Shown here piece by piece: positions 16,324 through 26,224 of a DNA stretch of 64,000 nt. The position numbers and the translations under genes were made by a program. The stretch is from Bacteroides thetaiotaomicron VPI-5482. GTDB taxonomy: Bacteria > Bacteroidota > Bacteroidia > Bacteroidales > Bacteroidaceae. Below the pieces are notes generated by a model. It was not told where the DNA came from. It did not search any database and saw nothing but the letters and a program-made list of their open reading frames with translations. The stretch lies in the NCBI RefSeq assembly GCF_000011065.1, contig NC_004663.1:6138001-6202000 (forward strand), written 5' to 3'. Positions within the stretch are counted from its first letter, which is position 1. Each line of letters opens with the position of its first letter.

Positions 16324-17247
16324 ATGGCAGAAAGAAGCGAACTACATACGAGAAATAAACACAATGGACAATATGATTTTTCATTGTTGACAGAGAATTA
16401 TCCACCGCTCAGAAAATTTGTACTTCTCAATCCTTTGGGAATACAAACAATCGATTTTTTTAATCCACATGCTGTGAAAGCGCTGAATAAAGCATTGCTG
16501 ATAAGTTATTATGGTATCCGCTACTGGGATATTCCAAGGAATTATTTGTGTCCGCCTATCCCCGGGAGGGCAGACTATGTTCATTATATTGCCGATTTAA
16601 TTGATCCGGAGAGAGTCAGTAATACGGCAAATGAAGAGAATGGAGATAAGCCAAAACGACAGTGCAGATGCTTGGATATCGGTGTAGGTGCAAATTGTAT
16701 TTATCCGATTATTGGGCACGTTGAGTATGGATGGATGTTTGTGGGTTCCGATATTGATCCGGTATCCATAGAAAATGCGCGTAAGATAGTGACTTGCAAT
16801 CCTGTATTAGCACATAAGATTGATTTGCGGCTTCAGAAAGACAATCGGAGGATTTTTGACGGAATCATCGCTCCCGATGAATATTTTGATGTAACAATCT
16901 GCAATCCTCCGTTTCACAGTTCGAAAAAAGAAGCAGAAGAGGGGACATTACGTAAATTGAGTAGTCTGAAAGGGGAGAAAGTAAAGAAAACCAAATTGAA
17001 TTTCGGTGGAAATGCGAATGAACTTTGGTGTGAGGGTGGAGAATTACGTTTTTTGCTGAATATGATTTCTGAGAGCCGGAAATACCGGAAGAATTGCGGT
17101 TGGTTTACAAGTCTGGTTTCTAAGGAGAAGAATCTGGATAAACTATATGCTAAATTAAAAGCCGTCCATGTATCGGAATATAAGATAATTCGAATGTGTC
17201 AGGGTACAAAAAATAGCAGAATTTTGGCTTGGCGATTTTTGGAATAG
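16324..17247 (+). CDS. rlmF: 23S rRNA (adenine-1618 N6)-methyltransferase RlmF
   Basis: A SAM-dependent methyltransferase of 307 residues that modifies A1618 of 23S rRNA. The family N-terminus ELHTRNKHNGQYDFSLL begins at residue 6, which fixes the ATG at 16324. CLDIGVGANCIYPIIG is the SAM-binding motif I, and VTICNPPFHSS contains the N6-adenine methyltransferase NPPF motif. Length matches E. coli RlmF. Stand-alone gene with its own promoter. Confidence 0.95.
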   Translation: MAERSELHTRNKHNGQYDFSLLTENYPPLRKFVLLNPLGIQTIDFFNPHAVKALNKALLISYYGIRYWDIPRNYLCPPIPGRADYVHYIADLIDPERVSNTANEENGDKPKRQCRCLDIGVGANCIYPIIGHVEYGWMFVGSDIDPVSIENARKIVTCNPVLAHKIDLRLQKDNRRIFDGIIAPDEYFDVTICNPPFHSSKKEAEEGTLRKLSSLKGEKVKKTKLNFGGNANELWCEGGELRFLLNMISESRKYRKNCGWFTSLVSKEKNLDKLYAKLKAVHVSEYKIIRMCQGTKNSRILAWRFLE

Positions 17248-17494
17248 CTGATTTTGTTTTTTTTCGATAAACGGATATTTTTAAAGAAGATTATCTGTAT
17301 AATGAAAAAATATTGATGATTAAGACCGTTATTTGTTATAATGTGCCTGGATTTGTTGTTGTTTTCGATAATAGAGTCGTTTCTCTCTCTGTATATTCTA
17401 TATGAGTATTAATTCCCCTTTCTCCTTTTCTTTGATATGCCGATATTTGTAGTATGAGATTATAGTGCTAGGAAATATCAAATCAAGGGAATAT

Positions 17495-20400
17495 ATGTTT
17501 GTTGTTAGATTGAGAAACTATTTACATTTGTCGTTTTTGGTTATATTTTTATTGTTTTCCTCCTGTATTGATGAGTTTTATAAAGATACACCTAAAGAGG
17601 GATATATAACAATTACCGGTATCAATACACGTGCCTATACAGGAGCCTATCCGGGTGACGGGCTCGATGATAAGGTTGAAACTCTGCGTATTCTGGCTTT
17701 CAATAAGACAAGTCGCATCTGCGAAAGTAATACTTTTTATTATGGAGATGTGCTGGGCGGAAATACGCTACGGCATCCGATTAATAAGGGTGAATATGAT
17801 TTTGTCTTTTTGGCCAATGAACCTCATAATACAATTGTGAAGGCGGTTCTTGACAATATAACTGATTATGATGCACTAAAGTCAATATCCTATCCGGCGG
17901 AGTTCTTCGATTCGGAACGGGTTATACCTATGATTGCGGAAAATAATAGTATAAAAGTGCTGGCTGATGGAAACTTGGAGGTAAATGGTGTTGCATCTAC
18001 CAAGTTGACAGTAGGACTCAGACGCTTGGCGGCACGTGTGGATGTGGTTTTGAAATCGAAAGTCGATTTTGGTGATGCCAGTTCGAGTGAATTTGAAGGA
18101 ATTACTTTTTCTAATATACCGGATAGAGTGCCTTTGGTATATGGCTTGCCTAGTGATTGTTTACCCAGTTCCTGGGCGTATGCCGATCCGGTTCTTCCTT
18201 ATGGTGGAACGGCCATAACCAGAAATGTGGAACGTAAACTCACATTAGCTGATAATGCCGACTGTTTTAAAATAGATCCCACTTTATTGACCACTGAGGA
18301 TAAAAATAACGATTTAGTCTGGGCTGTTAAAGTTAAAAAAGTAATTCTGCCATCTAGCTTCTTTTCATCGAAGTCCGACGAGACGAATGCGATAAATTTT
18401 ACTGTTAACCTGATTGACAAGTATAGTCCTTCCTGCAAATTGAAGATTCTGTCCGACCCGGATTATACATTACCGGCAAATGCGAAACTTGATTTGACAG
18501 GTATCATAAGAGAACCTTTAGAAGTAAATATACAGCCTTCTCCGTGGATTGACGATGGAGATGATTGGGAAATATCAGGCGTCCGTGTTCTGAATGTATC
18601 GCATATACAGGCTAAGATGACGGATATGAACGGAGTCCGGATTTCTTTCTGGTCCAATATGCCGGTAGTGAAGGTGTTGGGCATAGTAAAGAAAGAAGGT
18701 GAAGCGAATGAAAGAGCAACTAATACAGTCTTTAACTGTTTGGCAGTAGATGATAATAATCCTGATCCTTATCGTTTCTTTTATGATTCGGCTTCGGGCA
18801 GCGGATATATGGATTTACTGGTTGACGGAACAAATACCACCGGTTTTGGTACGCATGACAGGACCGAGAATATGAGTGGTACATATACATTGACATTATC
18901 TGCAGCAGAGGATACTAATGGTAAGAATGCATTGCAGAGGAAGATAAAGGTTACCGTCACACAAGAAGGTTTGCGATTTGTTCACAATCCTACGGCAAAT
19001 CAACATGGTTTGTTCAATGCAGCATTTTTTAAACATAACCAGAAAGGAGAACGTATTATAACAGGACAGCATCGATTGGATCAAACATGGTCTGTTAGTG
19101 TACCTGTTGCCTATCAAAACTGGCTTGTTGTGAGCGCGACTCCCAGCTTTGATCCGAATATTGGAACAGAATCACCGGGTGATGCGGAACATTATCCGGT
19201 GACTCTCAATCCGTATAGGGGAGAAGATGGTACTAGTATCTCAGGTCTCACCGGTCGTATATATTTCCGTATTGGCGTTAAGGAAAATGCCGATTTTGTA
19301 CCAACTAAAGAATCCGAGCCTAAATTTGGATATATCAATTTGTCATATTATCCGGGATGGCGGACAACAATGAAAATTTATATTCGTCAAGGCGAAGCCG
19401 GTGCTTATATATATGCACCGGGGGATGCTATTTCGGGAACTGTATGGGGAGCGTGGAATGGAGGTACGGATATTACTACACATGTGAGAGAAGATATGCG
19501 TCTTTTATCGACGAATGCCCGTAGGGGAGCAGCTAAGTTCTCTGCTTTAAACCTGACAAGCGAGAGGTTAGCAGGGAATACGAATCCGGATTATGAGAAT
19601 GTGAACGTAAAAGGTGCTCGTTTTGTAGACTTCCCTTCGCAGGCGGGTGCATTCTTTCAGTGGGCGGTCGATTTGAAAGGCACTACTTCCGGTATGACTG
19701 ATTATTACCGCAGAGCTTTTAATCCCTCGAAGTCATATCTTGTTTCAGGATTCCCTTGGGGATATGGGGAATTTCCGATCATGTGGGATGGAGATGTCAG
19801 TGCTAATATTCCTGCATATAAAGAACAGTTTGAAGTTTGCCCTCCGGGATATCGTCGTCCGACGGATGGCTATACGGATAAAATATCTTATAATGGATAT
19901 TATGATTATTTGCCGGATGAGGGTACTACGGGTACTGCCACGAATTATAAAGATCAAATAGAGTATTCAGAATTAAGGGTTTCTTTATTTAATGTACCTT
20001 TTGCAGGAAATGCGGCTTCAAGTGCAGACTACGCTACAGCTTTTACTACTCCTTTTGGTGGAACTGGTAATACAGGTCCTGGGACATATCCTTACGGAGC
20101 AAACAAAGATATGCTTGCCCGGAAACAACTAAAAGGAACAACTTATACATTTTATTCGGACGGATTTTTCGACAGACGTCCGATAAAAGAGGCTTCGAAT
20201 GGAAACTATGGCGTATCATTAGGAAATAGTAATGTTGCTTATCAGGGAGTATTGTATTTTAATCCCGATTCCGGAACGAATGCATCTGTCTTTTTTCCGT
20301 CAGCCGGTCGTCTGAATAACACAAGTGGTGCTTTGGAAAGTAGGGGTAGTACCGGATACTATTGGTCGGCAAGTGTAGGTCCTCCTTATATGAGATCGGA

Positions 20401-20530
20401 ATTGCAGAATCCACCTTATGACAGGAGAATACGTTATGGAGCCTGGTCGCTTGAGTCTGCATATAATTCTCATAATTTCAGATTGTCATATCAAGGTTTT
20501 GCTCAAAGTATACGTTGTGTGAAAGAATAA
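17495..20530 (+). CDS. Large surface lipoprotein with fimbrillin-like N-terminus
   Basis: 1011 residues from the ATG at 17495, preceded by AAGGGA at about 7 nt; an upstream GTG at 17465 would add ten residues before the signal and is less likely. The lipobox is LLFSSC. The first 330 residues resemble Bacteroides FimB/Mfa2-type or Mfa-like proteins (VETLRILAFNKTS, INKGEYDFVFLANEP, LTVGLRRLAARVDV). The middle has immunoglobulin-like beta repeats. The end (CPPGYRRPTDGYTDK, FFPSAGRLNN, YYWSAS, QSIRCVKE) resembles the Fibrobacter-type paralogous domain found at the ends of Bacteroidales surface proteins. A role as adhesin or fimbrial anchor is inferred. No other fimbrial gene is near, and it is monocistronic. 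Confidence 0.7.
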   Translation: MFVVRLRNYLHLSFLVIFLLFSSCIDEFYKDTPKEGYITITGINTRAYTGAYPGDGLDDKVETLRILAFNKTSRICESNTFYYGDVLGGNTLRHPINKGEYDFVFLANEPHNTIVKAVLDNITDYDALKSISYPAEFFDSERVIPMIAENNSIKVLADGNLEVNGVASTKLTVGLRRLAARVDVVLKSKVDFGDASSSEFEGITFSNIPDRVPLVYGLPSDCLPSSWAYADPVLPYGGTAITRNVERKLTLADNADCFKIDPTLLTTEDKNNDLVWAVKVKKVILPSSFFSSKSDETNAINFTVNLIDKYSPSCKLKILSDPDYTLPANAKLDLTGIIREPLEVNIQPSPWIDDGDDWEISGVRVLNVSHIQAKMTDMNGVRISFWSNMPVVKVLGIVKKEGEANERATNTVFNCLAVDDNNPDPYRFFYDSASGSGYMDLLVDGTNTTGFGTHDRTENMSGTYTLTLSAAEDTNGKNALQRKIKVTVTQEGLRFVHNPTANQHGLFNAAFFKHNQKGERIITGQHRLDQTWSVSVPVAYQNWLVVSATPSFDPNIGTESPGDAEHYPVTLNPYRGEDGTSISGLTGRIYFRIGVKENADFVPTKESEPKFGYINLSYYPGWRTTMKIYIRQGEAGAYIYAPGDAISGTVWGAWNGGTDITTHVREDMRLLSTNARRGAAKFSALNLTSERLAGNTNPDYENVNVKGARFVDFPSQAGAFFQWAVDLKGTTSGMTDYYRRAFNPSKSYLVSGFPWGYGEFPIMWDGDVSANIPAYKEQFEVCPPGYRRPTDGYTDKISYNGYYDYLPDEGTTGTATNYKDQIEYSELRVSLFNVPFAGNAASSADYATAFTTPFGGTGNTGPGTYPYGANKDMLARKQLKGTTYTFYSDGFFDRRPIKEASNGNYGVSLGNSNVAYQGVLYFNPDSGTNASVFFPSAGRLNNTSGALESRGSTGYYWSASVGPPYMRSELQNPPYDRRIRYGAWSLESAYNSHNFRLSYQGFAQSIRCVKE

Positions 20531-20574
20531 GAACTTTTCGGCTTACGATAAAAATACCGGAATATCATCCGTTG

Positions 20575-20600
20575 AGGGGTTGGCTTTTTAGTCAACCCCT
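20575..20600 (+). terminator. Hairpin after the large lipoprotein gene
   Basis: AGGGGTTG (20575-20582) pairs with CAACCCCT (20593-20600) around a 10-nt loop, about 45 nt after the stop. The T tract is short (TATTTG). Confidence 0.6.
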
Positions 20601-20658
20601 TATTTGTGCGTACTCTCTAACAACAAAACTGCTGTTTTAAGAAGAAATCTTTATTTAC

Positions 20659-20700
20659 TCTAATAAGATTCTAATAGGATTCTAACTATTCTCTAACAGG
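20659..20700 (+). repeat. Four direct repeats with 11-bp period upstream of the efflux operon
   Basis: TCTAATAAGAT (20659), TCTAATAGGAT (20670), TCTAACTATTC (20681) and TCTAACAGGCT (20692) start exactly 11 bp apart, one helical turn, all on the same face. The last copy ends about 20 nt before the -7 box at 20720. A short inverted repeat (GGCTCTC/GGGAGCC) overlaps at 20699-20715. This is the layout of a multi-site activator or response-regulator operator; the regulator is not identified. Confidence 0.7.
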
Positions 20701-20719
20701 CTCTCCGAAGGGAGCCGTC

Positions 20720-20727
20720 TATCTTTG
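20720..20727 (+). promoter_or_regulatory. -7 element of the efflux operon promoter
   Basis: TATCTTTG matches the -7 consensus 40 nt before the first ATG. No TTTG lies 19-20 nt upstream; the 11-bp repeats occupy that region, which suggests an activator-dependent promoter. Confidence 0.6.
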
Positions 20728-20767
20728 TGCCCGGAAATCCGGTTACTAACTTAACTTATGTTTAATT

Positions 20768-21877
20768 ATGATGATGAAGAGAGAGTTACACACATTTATT
20801 ATTGGCAGTGTGTTGTTTTTTACCGCATGCGGGGATAAACAGGAATCAGAGCAAAAAAGTGGCTATCGTATACAAGGTGACACGGTCTATATTGCAGATC
20901 CTCTTTTACTTGAAAAGATCAAAGTATCAGTGTCTGAACTGAAACCCTATTCCAAGAAGGTGATAACGTCCGGTGTGGTGCGTCCCATTCCTCCCCGTTA
21001 TGCTTATGTTGCTCCTCCATTTGCAGGGAGAGTCACAAAATCTTATGTGCGTATCGGACAGTCGGTACGTCAGGGAACACCTTTATTTGAAATCAGTTCC
21101 CCCGACTTTACTTCTGCACAAAAGGAATACTTTCAGGCACTTTCGTCCAGGGAACTTGCTAAAAAAGATTTGAAACGCAAAGAAGATCTGATAAGGAATG
21201 GTGTCAGTTCGCAAAGAGAACTGGAAGAAGCCCAGAATGCTTTATTGATAGCAGATAAGGAGTTTGAAAACGCCTCTGCCGCATTGCGGGTATATCAGGT
21301 GGACAATCCGGCGGAAATGATATTGGGGCAACCGATGATTGTTCGTTCTCCTATTCCCGGGGAAGTGATAAAGGATAACATCGTAACAGGGCAATATCTG
21401 AAAGATGATACCGAACCGATAGCTATTGTTGCCGACCTGTCTAAGGTATGGATTGCGGCTCAGGTAAAGGAGAAAGATATCCGGTTTATAAATGAAGGCA
21501 GTAGTCTGGATATTGAAATTTCGGCATTGCCCGGTACGGTTATTAAAGGCAATGTGTATCATGTAGAGGAGGAGGTAGACGAGGAAACCCGGTCCATTCA
21601 GGTACTTTCGGTCTGTGATAATTTGAACGGACATCTGAAGCTGGGGATGTACACTACTGTCCACTTTCTGAGTGTTCCGGTCGGACAAATTCAAATCCCG
21701 GAGAAAACGTTACTACAGGGCGAAAAGGATAGCTATGTATTTGTGCAGATTGCTCCGTTGGTTTTCGTACGGACGTCGGTGACAGTGGAGACAACAGAAA
21801 ACGGAATAGCGGTGATCAGCGAAGGATTGCGTCCCGGAGATAAGATAATCAGTGAAGGAGGATATTATTTAAAGTAA
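20768..21877 (+). CDS. RND efflux membrane fusion (periplasmic adaptor) lipoprotein, CzcB/CusB-like
   Basis: 369 residues. A lipoprotein signal with lipobox VLFFTAC anchors it in the periplasm. The biotinyl-lipoyl-like half motifs (YAYVAPPFAGRVTKSYVRIG, and MIVRSPIPGEVIKDNIVTGQ) flank an alpha-helical hairpin (about residues 115-175, EYFQALSSRELAKKDLKRKE onwards), and beta-barrel and membrane-proximal domains follow. It joins the inner-membrane pump to the outer-membrane channel. It is the first gene of a three-gene operon; the pump gene starts 6 nt after its stop. No His/Met-rich metal-binding tail is visible, so the substrate is open. Confidence 0.9.
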   Translation: MMMKRELHTFIIGSVLFFTACGDKQESEQKSGYRIQGDTVYIADPLLLEKIKVSVSELKPYSKKVITSGVVRPIPPRYAYVAPPFAGRVTKSYVRIGQSVRQGTPLFEISSPDFTSAQKEYFQALSSRELAKKDLKRKEDLIRNGVSSQRELEEAQNALLIADKEFENASAALRVYQVDNPAEMILGQPMIVRSPIPGEVIKDNIVTGQYLKDDTEPIAIVADLSKVWIAAQVKEKDIRFINEGSSLDIEISALPGTVIKGNVYHVEEEVDEETRSIQVLSVCDNLNGHLKLGMYTTVHFLSVPVGQIQIPEKTLLQGEKDSYVFVQIAPLVFVRTSVTVETTENGIAVISEGLRPGDKIISEGGYYLK

Positions 21878-21883
21878 GAAATT

Positions 21884-24800
21884 ATGAAGAAGGAATTAAT
21901 GCTTTCAATTATACAAAAAAGATGGGTAATGCTTTGCCTGTTTGTGATGATGTGTATCTTTGGATATTACTCATGGAAACAGCTTTCGATAGAAGCATAT
22001 CCGGATATTGCAGATGTCACTTCCCAGGTGGTCACTCAAGTTCCCGGACTGGCTGCGGAGGAAGTGGAACAGCAGATAACCATTCCTTTGGAACGCGCTA
22101 TTAATGGGCTGCCCGGTATGCACGTCATGCGGAGTAAGAGTACATTCGGGCTGTCAATGATTACCATTGTCTTTAAGGACGGGACAGAGGACTACTGGAG
22201 CCGCCAGCGCGTACAGGAAAGATTGAATGAAGTAGAACTGCCTTATGGAGCTGTTCCGGGACTTGATCCGCTGACATCTCCCGTAGGAGAAGTGTACCGT
22301 TATATCATAGAAAGTGACCAGCACTCATTACGCGAATTAACCGACCTTCAGAACTGGGTAATTATTCCCCGTATCAAGGAAGTGTCGGGAGTGGCTGATG
22401 TAACCAATTTCGGTGGGATCACTACTCAGTTCCAGGTTGAAGTAGATCCGTCCAAACTGGAACAATATAATTTATCTCTCAGCCAGGTTGTTGAAGCCAT
22501 TGAGAATAACAATGCCAATGTGGGGGGAAGCGTGTTGAATCGTGGTGACTTGGGTTATGTGGTACGGGGAATTGGATTAATCGGAAATTTGGACGATTTG
22601 GGACATATTGTAGTGAGTACTACTTCCGGAGTTCCTGTCTTTCTGAATGATATAGGTTCTTTGAAGTATGGAAATCTTGAAAGAAAGGGAGTGCTGGGAT
22701 ATACGGACCGTACCCGCAACTACTCTGAGAGTCTGGAAGGAATCGTACTCCTTCTGAAACATGAGAATCCGTCTAAAGTACTGGAAGATATTCATGTGGC
22801 AGTTGATGAGTTAAATAATGAGACATTGCCGGAAGGAGTGAGGATACATACTTTTCTGGATCGTACCAACTTGGTGGATACTACTTTGAGTACCGTATCC
22901 CATACCTTGCTGATGGGTATGGCTTTGGTGTTTCTTGTGCTTATTCTGTTTCTAGGCAACTGGCGTGGTGCATTATTGGTATCTATAACGATTCCTGTGT
23001 CATTGCTTATCGCTTTTATTCTTATGCATCTGACGGATATTCCGGCTAACCTTCTGTCGCTTGGTGCTATTGATTTCGGTATTATTGTGGACGGTGCTAT
23101 CGTTATGCTGGAAACGATCCTTAAGAAACGTGAGGATAATCCCAAACAATATCTCGAAGAAAAAAGCATGGCGCAACGCGCCAAAGAAGTGGGTCGGCCT
23201 ATTCTTTTCTCAACCATTGTCATTATTACGGCATACCTTCCGCTGTTTGCCTTTGAACGTGTTGAACGCAAACTTTTTACTCCAATGGCATTTACGATGA
23301 GCTATGCAATGATTGGAGCACTGTTGGTTGCGCTCTTATTGATTCCGGGACTTGCCTATGCAATCTATCGTAAACCACATAAAATATATAAGAATAAATG
23401 GCTGGACAGACTAAAGGATAAATACATTCGTACCATTACAAGATTTCTGGAAGCTCCCTTAAAAGCCATCATTCCATCAGGACTGATTCTGACAGCGGGG
23501 ATCGTGTTGAGTGTTGTCGTAGGAAAAGACTTCCTTCCGGAGCTAGATGAAGGTTCGATATGGTTACAGGTTAATCTGCCACCCGGAATTTCCGTAGAAA
23601 AGTCACGGGAGTTATCCGATACTTTGCGTGCCCGTACGATGAAGTATTCCGAAGTAACTTATATTATGGTACAGGCGGGAAGGAATGACGACGGAACTGA
23701 TCCGTTCACCCCTTCACATTTTGAAGTGTCCATCGGTATTAAGCCTTATGATGAATGGCCGAAAGGAAAAACTAAAAAGGATTTGATTCATGAACTGGAA
23801 GAAGAATATAAGTTACTTCCCGGTTTTAAAGTAGGATTTAGCCAACCTATGATAGACGGGGTGATGGATAAGATAGCCGGGGCCCATAGTGAACTGGTGG
23901 TGAAAGTATATGGCGAAGATTTTCGTGAAACACGTCGTATTGCCGAAGAAATAACCAGGGCATTAGGAACTGTGCGAGGGGCTGTTGATCTGGATATTGA
24001 TCAGGAACCACCCTTGCCACAGTTACAGATCAGTATGAATCGTGATGCCATAGCCCGTTACGGATTAAATGTATCCGATGTAGCGGATCTGATTGAAGTG
24101 GCTGTCGGAGGTAAAGCTATCGCACAACTTTATCAGGGTGACCGCCAGTATGGCATCACCTGTAAGTATAAAGAGGAAGCGCGGAATACTCCGGAGAAAA
24201 TAGCCGGACTTATGTTGACTTCTTCCACCGGTGCAAAGATACCTCTTTCTCAGGTTGCCGATGTCAGATTGAGTGTCGGCGAAAGTACGATTACCAGGGA
24301 AATGAACAGACGCCATTTGACGGTAAAGCTGAATTTGCGCGGTCGTGACCTGACATCTTTTCTGAATGAAGCCCAGAATACGATCAATGAGAAAGTACAT
24401 TATGACAAGAATAAATATACCATCAAATGGGGAGGGGCCTTCGAAAATCAAAAACGGGCTTATACACGTCTTGCTGTCATTATACCGCTGACACTGACAG
24501 GGATGTTTATACTGCTTTATGTCACGTTCGGGAAGTTCCGGCAGGCAGGACTGGTATTGGCTATTGTTCCTCTGGCACTTTTCGGAGGTATGCTTGCTCT
24601 TAATGTGCGTGGTATGACGCTGAATGTATCTTCTGCCGTAGGATTTATAGCGATGTTCGGGCTTTCCATACAAAATGGAATTATCATGGTATCGCAGGTC
24701 AATGGGCTGCGCAGGGGAGGAATGGAACTCCGGAAATCGGTCATAGAAGGGGCACGCCAGCGTTTCCGACCTATTCTGATGACTTCGATCACTACGATAC

Positions 24801-24991
24801 TCGGACTTTTCCCGGCTTCGTTGGCAACCGGAATCGGTAGTGACGTACAGCGTCCGCTGGCAACAGTGATTGTGTATGGATTGATGTTTTCAACCCTTAT
24901 CTCTATGTTTCTGCTTCCGGCTTTCTATTATCTGGTTGAGAACAATGTTTTAAATAAAAAGAAGAACGATGAAAAAGAATATACGATATAA
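21884..24991 (+). CDS. RND efflux pump, heavy-metal (CzcA/CusA) type
   Basis: 1035 residues, the inner-membrane proton-driven pump of the operon. Features include the first helix near 12-30, IEAYPDIADVTSQVVTQVPG and EQQITIPLERAINGLPG of the first porter domain, and a transmembrane segment with IDFGIIVDGAIVMLE carrying the conserved acidic relay residue of the HME class. A second loop domain and the last helices (SAVGFIAMFGLSIQNGIIMV) follow. Length and motifs fit cation exporters of the CzcA/CusA class rather than drug-exporting AcrB. Its stop overlaps the start of the channel gene by 23 nt, indicating coupled translation. Confidence 0.92.
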   Translation: MKKELMLSIIQKRWVMLCLFVMMCIFGYYSWKQLSIEAYPDIADVTSQVVTQVPGLAAEEVEQQITIPLERAINGLPGMHVMRSKSTFGLSMITIVFKDGTEDYWSRQRVQERLNEVELPYGAVPGLDPLTSPVGEVYRYIIESDQHSLRELTDLQNWVIIPRIKEVSGVADVTNFGGITTQFQVEVDPSKLEQYNLSLSQVVEAIENNNANVGGSVLNRGDLGYVVRGIGLIGNLDDLGHIVVSTTSGVPVFLNDIGSLKYGNLERKGVLGYTDRTRNYSESLEGIVLLLKHENPSKVLEDIHVAVDELNNETLPEGVRIHTFLDRTNLVDTTLSTVSHTLLMGMALVFLVLILFLGNWRGALLVSITIPVSLLIAFILMHLTDIPANLLSLGAIDFGIIVDGAIVMLETILKKREDNPKQYLEEKSMAQRAKEVGRPILFSTIVIITAYLPLFAFERVERKLFTPMAFTMSYAMIGALLVALLLIPGLAYAIYRKPHKIYKNKWLDRLKDKYIRTITRFLEAPLKAIIPSGLILTAGIVLSVVVGKDFLPELDEGSIWLQVNLPPGISVEKSRELSDTLRARTMKYSEVTYIMVQAGRNDDGTDPFTPSHFEVSIGIKPYDEWPKGKTKKDLIHELEEEYKLLPGFKVGFSQPMIDGVMDKIAGAHSELVVKVYGEDFRETRRIAEEITRALGTVRGAVDLDIDQEPPLPQLQISMNRDAIARYGLNVSDVADLIEVAVGGKAIAQLYQGDRQYGITCKYKEEARNTPEKIAGLMLTSSTGAKIPLSQVADVRLSVGESTITREMNRRHLTVKLNLRGRDLTSFLNEAQNTINEKVHYDKNKYTIKWGGAFENQKRAYTRLAVIIPLTLTGMFILLYVTFGKFRQAGLVLAIVPLALFGGMLALNVRGMTLNVSSAVGFIAMFGLSIQNGIIMVSQVNGLRRGGMELRKSVIEGARQRFRPILMTSITTILGLFPASLATGIGSDVQRPLATVIVYGLMFSTLISMFLLPAFYYLVENNVLNKKKNDEKEYTI

Positions 24992-26219
24992 TATAGTGCT
25001 CTTGCTGTTAATGGTGGAAGCCGTACTCATTCCGGCTTTTGCGCAAATGCCTGAAATAAAGCTGGGGCAGTCTATTTCTTTCGAAGAATATCTGAATCGG
25101 GTAGCGAAAAAGAACCTGAGTTATTTAGCCGAAAAACTCAATGTGAGTATTGCTGATGCGGAAGTAATTGCCCGGAAAATCTTTCCGGATCCGGAGTTGG
25201 AATTTGAAGCAGGTAATGAGACTTTCTCGTTGGGAGTTTCCTATTCATTAGAAATGGGAAATAAAAGGGGAGCACGTATTAAGTTGGCGCGGACTCAGGC
25301 AGAATTGGAGAAACTGGTCCTGCAACAGGGCTTTCAGGATTTGAGGGCGGAGGCTGCCGACCTTTTTCTAGAAGCAATTCTTCAGCGCGAATTACTTGAA
25401 GTACAGAAAAGTTCTTATGAGTATATGTATCAGCTGAGTCAGTCAGATAGTTTACGTTATGTTTCGGGAGAGATTACGGAGAATGATGTCCGGCAGTCAA
25501 AACTGGAAACTGTCACCTTGCTTAATACTGTTTACAGTCAGGAGGCGGCTTATCATTCCGCTTTGGTTTTGTTGAATAAACACATGGGGATGAGTGCTGA
25601 TACGCTTCATATCCCTTTGGGAAATTGGGAAGAGCTAAGCAGGGACTTTGCTCTGTCTGATTTGGTCAAAGCGGGACTGGATAATCGCATCGACCTGCTT
25701 GTTGCTCAAAAAAGTACTGAAGTTACTACCCGGGAATATAAACTGACGAGAGCGGAACGCAGACCCGATATCGGAGTATCTGTTTCTTATGAAAGAAACT
25801 GGAACGGCTTTCTTCCTCCGTCCCGTTCTGCTACTGCCGGTGTATCTGTTCCTCTGACATTCTCGAATATAAATAAAGGAGCTGTAAAAGCTGCAAAGTT
25901 TCGGATTGCCCAATCGGAGATAATGGAAAGAGATATGGAATTGCAGATACAGACAGAGATAACCCAGGCCTGGTTCAACTATGAGGCTGAAAAGAAAAAG
26001 ATAGCTCAATATAAAGCCGGTGTACTTGAAGACTCGCAGAAGGTGCTCGACGGAATGGTATATAAATACAAACGGGGAGAAACGAGTATTCTTGATGTAC
26101 TGGTTGCCCAGCGTACTTATAATGAAGTGCAACAGGAGTATCTGGAAACAATGAAAGGATATGCCGCTTCACTAGTAGCATTGGAAAGAGCTTGTGGTAT
26201 ATGGGATATATGCTTTTGA
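24969..26219 (+). CDS. TolC-family outer membrane channel protein, CzcC-like
   Basis: 416 residues with a signal peptide ending PAFAQ. Two repeated outer-membrane-efflux domains form the coiled-coil barrel: LNVSIADAEVIARKIFPDPE and EFEAGNETFSLGVSYSLEMG in the first, ERRPDIGVSVSYERNW and FRIAQSEIMERDMELQIQTE in the second. It supplies the exit duct for the pump and adaptor. The start overlaps the pump gene by 23 nt and a strong terminator follows the stop, so the operon ends here. Confidence 0.9.
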   Translation: MKKNIRYNIVLLLLMVEAVLIPAFAQMPEIKLGQSISFEEYLNRVAKKNLSYLAEKLNVSIADAEVIARKIFPDPELEFEAGNETFSLGVSYSLEMGNKRGARIKLARTQAELEKLVLQQGFQDLRAEAADLFLEAILQRELLEVQKSSYEYMYQLSQSDSLRYVSGEITENDVRQSKLETVTLLNTVYSQEAAYHSALVLLNKHMGMSADTLHIPLGNWEELSRDFALSDLVKAGLDNRIDLLVAQKSTEVTTREYKLTRAERRPDIGVSVSYERNWNGFLPPSRSATAGVSVPLTFSNINKGAVKAAKFRIAQSEIMERDMELQIQTEITQAWFNYEAEKKKIAQYKAGVLEDSQKVLDGMVYKYKRGETSILDVLVAQRTYNEVQQEYLETMKGYAASLVALERACGIWDICF

Positions 26220-26224
26220 CAGTT

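Noticed and set aside
17465..17494. GTG start for the large lipoprotein
   Set aside because: It would place ten residues ahead of the lipoprotein signal; the ATG at 17495 has an AAGGGA at suitable distance.
22792..23271. 159-codon frame opposite the RND pump
   Set aside because: Antisense shadow of conserved transmembrane pump sequence.
24065..24673. 202-codon frame opposite the RND pump
   Set aside because: Antisense shadow; low-complexity, Tyr/His/Gln-rich translation without motifs.
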